Shown: positions 58,238 through 64,000 of the stretch, piece after piece
How the letters are laid out: every line of letters begins with the position of its first letter
Position numbering within the stretch: position 1 is the first letter of the stretch
DNA from: Streptomyces galbus
GTDB lineage: Bacteria; Actinomycetota; Actinomycetes; Streptomycetales; Streptomycetaceae
Assembly: GCF_005280195.1 (NCBI RefSeq)
Contig: NZ_SZPR01000027.1
Span: 1 to 64,000 of the forward strand
Direction of reading: 5' to 3'
Length of the DNA: 64,000 nt
Made by a program: the position numbers and the translations under genes
Notes under the pieces: model-generated
What the model was told of the DNA's origin: nothing
The model's database searches: none
What the model saw: the letters and a program-made list of their open reading frames with translations, nothing else

Positions 58238-58269
58238 GTCGTACGGCCGCGCGTCGCGCCGTGGTGCCG

Positions 58270-59169
58270 TCAGCTCCAGCTCGTGCCGGTCAGCCGCTCG
58301 TACGCCTCGACGTACTTGGCGCGGGTCGCGTCCACGACGTGCTGCGGCAGCGCGGGCGGCGGCTGCTCGCTCGCACGGTCCCAGCCGGACTCCGGCGAGG
58401 TCAGCCAGTCGCGCACGAACTGCTTGTCGAACGACGGCTGCGCGCGGCCCGGCTCCCACTGGTCGGCCGGCCAGAAGCGGGAGGAGTCGGGGGTGAGCAC
58501 CTCGTCGGCGATGACCAGCGTGTCCCCGTCGAAGCCGAACTCGAACTTGGTGTCGGCCAGGATGATCCCCCGGTCCCGGGCGATGTCCCGGGCGCGGCCG
58601 TAGACGGCGAGGGTCGCCTGGCGGAGCTGGGCGGCGGTCTCGGCGCCGACCTGGCGGGCGACCTCCTCGTAGGAGACGTTCTCGTCGTGGTCGCCGACCG
58701 CGGCCTTGGTCGCCGGGGTGAAGATCGGGCCGGGCAGCTCGCTGCCGTCGACCAGGCCCTCGGGGAGCGCCAGACCGCAGACGGTGCGGCTCTCGTCGTA
58801 CTCGGCGAGCCCCGAGCCGGTGAGGTAGCCGCGGGCCACGCACTCCACGGGGACCATCGTCAGGGACTTGCAGACCAGCGTGCGGCCGGCCCAGTCGGCG
58901 GGGGCGCCGGCCGGGACGTCGGTGCTGATCACGTGGTGCGGGACCAGGTCGGCTAGCCGGTCGAACCACCACAGGGAGAGCTGCGTGAGGATCCGGCCCT
59001 TGTCCGGGATCTCGGTGGGCAGCACCCAGTCGTACGCGGACGTACGGTCGCTGGCGACCATCACGAGGTCGCCCGCCTCGTTCTGGTACAGCTCGCGCAC
59101 CTTGCCGGTGTGGAGGTGCACCAGGCCCGGAACCTCGATCGGCTCGGGCTTTTCTACGAATCCGGACAC
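58270..59169 (-). CDS. purC: Phosphoribosylaminoimidazole-succinocarboxamide synthase
   Basis: 299 residues. PurC joins aspartate to CAIR. VHLHTGKVRELYQNEAGDLVMVASDRTSAYDWVLPTEIPDKGRILTQLSLWWFD is the N-terminal ATP-binding part in abbreviated form of the family, VECVARGYLTGSGL the substrate loop, and GIILADTKFEFGFD the C-terminal signature. GTG 59169 follows GGGGAGGAACC. It stands alone on the minus strand, with 129 bases to the next upstream gene. Confidence 0.95.
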   Translation of the reverse strand: MSGFVEKPEPIEVPGLVHLHTGKVRELYQNEAGDLVMVASDRTSAYDWVLPTEIPDKGRILTQLSLWWFDRLADLVPHHVISTDVPAGAPADWAGRTLVCKSLTMVPVECVARGYLTGSGLAEYDESRTVCGLALPEGLVDGSELPGPIFTPATKAAVGDHDENVSYEEVARQVGAETAAQLRQATLAVYGRARDIARDRGIILADTKFEFGFDGDTLVIADEVLTPDSSRFWPADQWEPGRAQPSFDKQFVRDWLTSPESGWDRASEQPPPALPQHVVDATRAKYVEAYERLTGTSWS

Positions 59170-59298
59170 GGTTCCTCCCCGTGGTTCTGGCCAATGGCTC
59201 GATTGTCCCGTATCGGGGAGGGGCGGCGGACGGCGGGGCGAGCGAGGGGCCCGGTGCGGCCCGGCCCGCGGGTGCGGCCGGGCGCCGGGTCGGTCGGG

Positions 59299-60789
59299 TC
59301 AGTCGCGTTTGCAGATGCGGTCCAGGAGGTTGGCCGTGGCGCGCTGGATGCGGGTGTCGGTGTGGCCGGGGCGGTCCAGGGCCGGGGACCAGGCGAAGGT
59401 GCCGGACGCGAACACCAGGGCGCCGGAGGGGGCCCGGTACAGCGACGTCTCCTGGTGGCGCAGGACACCCTCGGTGTCGGTGTACGGGGAGTGCGCGAGC
59501 AGGATGCGCTCCTCGTGCTCCGGCAGCGGGGTGCGCGGGAAGTACCGGTCGGCCTCGCCCGCGACCAGGCCCGGGATCTCGTCGCCCTCGTGCGCACCGG
59601 TGGCCTCCCACAGCCAGTGGCCGGCGTTGCGGACGATCATCGGGTGCGGCTCGGGCACCCGGCCCGCGTACTGGATGCCGAGGAGCTGCTGCTCCGGGCG
59701 GTCCACCTCGCGCCACAGCACCGGCCTGCCGGGGCCCTTGCGCTTGCGGCAGGTCAGCAGCCGGCTCGGCACGCCGGACGGGGACGGCCCCAGCTCGACC
59801 TGCCAGTACAGGGTGTTGGCGGAGAGGAACACCAGCGAGGTGCCGCTGTCGCGGGCCCGCTCGACCGTGCGGCGCATCGGGACGGACCAGTACTCGTCGT
59901 GGCCGGGGAACACCAGGCCCCGGTAGCGGGTCGGGTCCACCAGGCCGGCGTGCAGGTCGCGGGCGTCGGCGTAGGCGAGGTCGTAGCCGTACCGTTCCGC
60001 CCAGCGGATCACGTCGTAGGCGTGGCCGACGTGCAGGGGCAGGCCGGCGCCCGCGTACGGGCGGTCGAAGGAGACCGTGGTCGCGGCGTCGGCCTCACCG
60101 AGGAGCCGGCCGTCCTCGTCCCAGGCGTGGTAGAGGCTGGCGCCCGTGCGGCCGTCCTCCGGGTAGAGGTTGTACGCCTGCCAGGTGATGTCCGGCAGCA
60201 GCAGGAGCAGGTCCGCGCGGCGGTCGTCGCGGACGGTGAACGGCACGTGCGAGCGGTAGCCGTCCGCGGTGGTGAGGACGGCGACGTACGCGCCGACGTT
60301 CCAGTACGACGGGATCTGCAGCCGCCACGACAGCCACCAGTGGTGGCAGGACACCGTCCGGTCGGCGGTGAGCGGCGGCGGCTGGACGATGCCGGACAGC
60401 CGGGGGCTGGTGGTGATCTTGGCCGCTCCGACGCCGTCGTAGTGGCCGATGCGGTAGACGTCGACGCTGAACTCCTGCGGCGGGTCGACCGTCACGTGGA
60501 AGTCCACGGCCTCGCCCGGGGCGACCGCGCCGGTGGAGGTGAAGCCCTTGATCTGGCGGTGCACGTCGTCGGCGGAGCGGGGGCCGGCCGTGCGGGGCGC
60601 CGGGATCCTCGGGACGCCGGCGGCCGGCAGGTGGGCCTGCCCGTCCACGTACCAGGGGACGACCTGGCCGGTGTCGTCGAAGTACGTCACGTTGCCGCGC
60701 AGCCAGGGGACGGGGCCCTGGCCGAAGGGGTCCGTCACGGCGTGGGCCAGCGCTCCCGACTCCCATCGGCGGATCTGCTCCGGTCCCAT
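59299..60789 (-). CDS. N,N-dimethylformamidase beta-subunit-like protein
   Basis: 496 residues resembling the large-subunit C-terminal domain of DMFase. VDVYRIGHYDGVGAAK is a beta-sandwich segment, then HWWLSWRLQIPSYWNVGAYVAVL, YRGLVFPGHDEYWS and SLVFLSANTLYWQV belong to the glutamine-amidotransferase-like part common to this family. No signal peptide is present. The small DMFase subunit is not adjacent, so a different amide or an oligomer of its own is possible. ATG 60789 has AGGGGAAGG at six bases. Upstream lies a region with five copies of GTGCGGTCGC. In S. coelicolor I recall the equivalent as a conserved hypothetical between purC and purD. Substrate unknown. Confidence 0.7.
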   Translation of the reverse strand: MGPEQIRRWESGALAHAVTDPFGQGPVPWLRGNVTYFDDTGQVVPWYVDGQAHLPAAGVPRIPAPRTAGPRSADDVHRQIKGFTSTGAVAPGEAVDFHVTVDPPQEFSVDVYRIGHYDGVGAAKITTSPRLSGIVQPPPLTADRTVSCHHWWLSWRLQIPSYWNVGAYVAVLTTADGYRSHVPFTVRDDRRADLLLLLPDITWQAYNLYPEDGRTGASLYHAWDEDGRLLGEADAATTVSFDRPYAGAGLPLHVGHAYDVIRWAERYGYDLAYADARDLHAGLVDPTRYRGLVFPGHDEYWSVPMRRTVERARDSGTSLVFLSANTLYWQVELGPSPSGVPSRLLTCRKRKGPGRPVLWREVDRPEQQLLGIQYAGRVPEPHPMIVRNAGHWLWEATGAHEGDEIPGLVAGEADRYFPRTPLPEHEERILLAHSPYTDTEGVLRHQETSLYRAPSGALVFASGTFAWSPALDRPGHTDTRIQRATANLLDRICKRD

Positions 60790-61123
60790 GTCCTTCCCCT
60801 CCCTCTTGCCCCCGGGTCGTGGACGCGTGCGGTCGCTCGGTCGTGCGGTCGCGCTGTTCGTGCGTGTCGCTGCGTGGTGCGGTCGCTGTGTCGTGCGGTC
60901 GCTGCCTCTGCGCTCGCCCTGGTGTGCGGTCGCCCTGTCGTGCGTCGTTCGCTCGGTCGTCGTCGCTTCGTCCCGCGTCGGTGTGTCTTATGTCAGCCGC
61001 CCATGCCAAGGGCGGGATCGGTCCCAGCACATCACATAACGCACGCGCACTGTCACTGGTCGTCGCGAATTGACCGAAAGTGGAATCCGGCCTTCCGATC
61101 GTTCAGGGGTGATCCACGCCTGG
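60790..61123. other. Upstream region of the DMFase-like gene
   Basis: 334 bases. The right part (60990-61100) is less GC-rich and holds the promoter. The left part has the decamer repeats described separately. No other feature seen. Confidence 0.4.
60827..60933. repeat. Five copies of GTGCGGTCGC
   Basis: Perfect decamers at 60827, 60843, 60877, 60893 and 60924, spaced 16, 34, 16 and 31 bases. They lie just before the start of the DMFase-like gene, in which sense they read GCGACCGCAC. Spacing suggests repeated protein sites or a decayed tandem repeat. Confidence 0.75.
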
Positions 61124-63100
61124 TCAGACGAGGCGTACGGGCTTCTCGGGGCGTATACCGAGGTCGCTGAGCCAGGCCCGCAGGGGGCCCGGGTCACCGT
61201 CCTCCACGAGACTGAGGACCCTGGGCGCCAGGTCGGTGGCCCGCTCCCCGCCGACCAGCAGGGTCGGGCCGTCCAGCCAGTCCAGGCCCGGCTGGGCCCC
61301 GGCGGTGTCCATCGCGGCGCAGCACACCATCGCGGTGACGTGGTCGGCGAGCAGCTCGCGCTCGGTGCGCGGCGGCTGGAGCGGGAAGAGGGGCAGCGCG
61401 CCGACGTCCCAGAGCGCGTCGGGGCCCGCCTGGCCGGAGGATGCCGTGCCGGGCGCGGGGGCGGAGGGCGCGGCGGCCTCCTCGCGGGCGAGTTCGGCGC
61501 TCAGGCGGGCGGCGAGGGCGGCGGTGCGGGGGGTGTCGGCGCCTGCCTCCGGGTCCGCGTCGATGTCGGCGTCGGCGTCGGCGTCGGCGTCCCAGTCGGT
61601 GCCGATCTCGGGGGCGGGGGCGCGCAGGTCGCCGGGGTGCTGCGGCACGCCCGGGTGCTGCGGCGCGTCCGAGTGCTCGGTCGGGCCCGGGTGCTCGGTC
61701 GGGCCGGGGTCTTCGTGACCGGAGTGCGGCCTGTGCGGGGCGTGGGTCGGTTGCGCCGCGTGCGGCCCGGGTGGGGATCCGTGGTCGGCGCGGTCGGGTG
61801 TCGCCAGGTGGTCCAGGACGCGGGAGAGCGTCGGGCCGTTCGGGTCGTGGGCCGTGGGGTCCGGTGTCCGGCGTACGCCCAGGGCGTCCAGGACGCGGTG
61901 GAGGCGGGCGGCGTCGGTGCGCCACTTGCGGTCGACGACCTCCTCAGGGTACTCCGACCAGTCCACCGGCGCCCAGTCGGGCCCGCACTCGGCCGGGCCG
62001 CCGTGGAACAGCCGGGCGGCGAGCAGGGAGGCGGCCTCGTCGACGGTGCCGGGTTCCTCCAGCAGGTCGCAGGCCGGCCGCTCGCCCAGCCGGGTGGCGA
62101 ACCCCTCGGCCAGCCGGTCGCGCCGGGACAGCTCGGTCAGGGCCGCGACGACGCCCGCGTCCAGCCGGGAGGGCCAGCGGCCCATCCGCCAGGCGGGCAG
62201 CGCCACGCGCGTGAGGAGCCGGTCCCAGCCGGCGTACGCCAGGCCCACCTGCTCCTGGGCGACGATCCGCACCCCGTAGTCCACGGCCTGGGCCCGCTCG
62301 GCGGCCGCGGCGGCCACACCCCGCTCCATCTCCGCCGCGTGCTGGCGGCAACTGCGCAGGAGCAGCCGCGCCACCCAGCCGATCCCCGCGCAGGCCAGCC
62401 GGAACGCCGGACATCGGCCGCGGTCCGCCGCGGTGGCCACCGCGGCGTCCAGACCGCGCACGAAGCGCCGGGCCGCCGCTATGTCGGGGTGCGCCGACGG
62501 GCCCGTACCGGCGACGACCGGGGCGAGGACCGCGCGCAGCTCGCCGACGCGCATCCACCACAGGAACGGGGAGCCGATGACCAGCACGGGCGCGGCCGTA
62601 CGGCGGTGCGGGCGGCGTGCGCCGGACGGGTCCGCCAGCTCGTCGCGCTCCTCGCGCGCGGGCGGGCCGTGGGCCGGGTGGGTGCGGTCCTCCAGCCAGC
62701 TGTCGCAGTCCGGGGTGAGCGCTATGGCGGAGGGCGCCGGGACGTCCAGGCGGTCGGCCAGGTCGCGCACCAGCCGGTACAGGTCCGGGGCGGCGTCCTC
62801 GGCGATCGGGACGGTCGGGCTGACGGCCGGGCGGGCGCGGGCGACGACCAGGGCGATGACCCCGGCGGCGATCAGGACGACCAGCGCGACGGCGCTCACC
62901 ACCGCGCGGGCGGCGTCCCAGCCGGGGCCCGGCAGGTGGCCGCTGGTGCCGCCGGCGACGAGGATCACGGCCGCCGCGGCGGGCAGCAGCGCCACCGCGA
63001 GCGCGCGGCCGCGGATGCGCAGCACGGCGACCGCCCGGGCGCGCGCGGCCTGCGCGCCCATCTCCGAGCCCATCCCGATCCCGGTCACGACCGGCGTCAC
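61124..63100 (-). CDS. Membrane protein with degenerate M48-peptidase-like domain
   Basis: About 658 residues from GTG 63100, close behind GGGGAGG; the frame extends 32 codons further upstream. Two N-terminal membrane helices lie at about 33-52 and 66-88. The next part (about 100-200) resembles the start of an M48 zinc protease: PTVPIAEDAAPDLYRLVRDL, then VLVIGSPFLWWMRVGELRAVLA. However, where M48 has HExxH the protein has PVVAG, so zinc binding is lost. The region 330-560 is helical and Arg-rich. A stretch near 490-530 is low complexity (DADADADADIDADPEAG). The C-terminus is a conserved-looking domain ending in PEKPVRLV. It lies between purD and the DMFase-like gene. Function unknown. Confidence 0.65.
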   Translation of the reverse strand: MTPVVTGIGMGSEMGAQAARARAVAVLRIRGRALAVALLPAAAAVILVAGGTSGHLPGPGWDAARAVVSAVALVVLIAAGVIALVVARARPAVSPTVPIAEDAAPDLYRLVRDLADRLDVPAPSAIALTPDCDSWLEDRTHPAHGPPAREERDELADPSGARRPHRRTAAPVLVIGSPFLWWMRVGELRAVLAPVVAGTGPSAHPDIAAARRFVRGLDAAVATAADRGRCPAFRLACAGIGWVARLLLRSCRQHAAEMERGVAAAAAERAQAVDYGVRIVAQEQVGLAYAGWDRLLTRVALPAWRMGRWPSRLDAGVVAALTELSRRDRLAEGFATRLGERPACDLLEEPGTVDEAASLLAARLFHGGPAECGPDWAPVDWSEYPEEVVDRKWRTDAARLHRVLDALGVRRTPDPTAHDPNGPTLSRVLDHLATPDRADHGSPPGPHAAQPTHAPHRPHSGHEDPGPTEHPGPTEHSDAPQHPGVPQHPGDLRAPAPEIGTDWDADADADADIDADPEAGADTPRTAALAARLSAELAREEAAAPSAPAPGTASSGQAGPDALWDVGALPLFPLQPPRTERELLADHVTAMVCCAAMDTAGAQPGLDWLDGPTLLVGGERATDLAPRVLSLVEDGDPGPLRAWLSDLGIRPEKPVRLV

Positions 63101-63393
63101 CCCCTCCCCGCGGTCCTGGCCCCACCGGCCGTGCCGGTGGCGGCTCTGCTGGTCTTGCTCACTCCCCCACTGTGGCACCCGCCACTGACATCGCAATGCC
63201 GGTGGGCCAAGTGCCGGAACGCTTGCGCGGCACCCTAGTTGGCGCCCCGGCCCCCGTCAGCCGGATAGGACACCGCTCACTCGATGGAATGGCTTTGGGG
63301 AAAGGTGGATGACGCAGGGCAAGGATCAGGCCCCGGATCGTGAGACGGATCCGGGGCCCGAGGGGTTCAGCTGAGTTCTCCTGCAATCGCGGT
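63101..63393. other. Gap between purD and the M48-like gene
   Basis: 293 bases. It holds the purD terminator and the likely promoter of the M48-like gene. No other feature seen. Confidence 0.4.
63329..63358 (-). terminator. Terminator of purD
   Basis: Arms GGCCCCGGATC and GATCCGGGGCC (11 bp, 8-base loop) 36 bases past the purD stop. Confidence 0.75.

Positions 63394-64000
<607 letters not shown>

Overview
This is chromosomal core DNA of a Streptomyces. GC is very high and third codon positions are almost always G or C. The gene set includes BldC, valine dehydrogenase, an AtrA-type regulator, an Lsr2 paralogue, a DUF3073 protein and the purSQL-purF-purM, purC and purD genes. Gene order matches, from memory and not from a search, the S. 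coelicolor region around SCO4068-SCO4122. The left edge is the promoter and leader of a leftward rRNA operon whose 16S gene lies just outside the window.

Layout from left to right. Positions 1-5.6 kb hold the rRNA leader, a MarR/MFS efflux pair, a PAS-SpoIIE phosphatase and a type II NADH dehydrogenase. Positions 6-17 kb hold a regulatory and developmental block: an AtrA-type TetR regulator, an ECF sigma factor fused to a zinc anti-sigma-like domain, a membrane helix and an NPCBM domain, an AfsR/SARP-like ATPase regulator, an asparagine-synthase-like protein, and a sporulation protein of the S. griseus ORF1590 type carrying the only in-frame TTA codon I found. Positions 17-23.5 kb hold LhgO, TrmB, a PrsW-type protease, an aldo/keto reductase, an M23 wall hydrolase behind a c-di-AMP (ydaO-yuaA) riboswitch, and the initiator tRNA. 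Positions 23.6-27 kb hold a small MarR-controlled module: a RibD-like enzyme with reversed domain order, MarR, GTP cyclohydrolase II and a methyltransferase. Its MarR and RibA promoters have near-identical operators in the -35/-10 spacer.

Positions 27-37 kb hold tRNA-Lys, an amino-acid permease whose start codon lies in a 12-bp stem, a secreted FG-GAP protein, a DEAD-box helicase with a long Arg/Asp/Gly tail, a lipoprotein, a small zincin and a membrane metallophosphoesterase. Positions 37-42 kb hold tRNA-Glu/Asp/Phe, HrpA, a second identical tRNA-Asp and a decayed tRNA-Asp remnant. Positions 42-46 kb hold bldC, vdh and a DUF3073 gene. Positions 46-64 kb hold the purine genes, broken up by lsrL, three tRNA-Gly genes, an ABC-2 transporter with a two-component system, a DMFase-like protein, an M48-like protein that has lost its HExxH motif, and purD running off the right edge.

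The best leads for something undescribed are the MarR-ribA-ribD-methyltransferase module, the one-polypeptide sigma/anti-sigma/carbohydrate-sensor, and the start-codon hairpin of the permease. All functional statements rest on motif reading and memory of families. No database search was possible.
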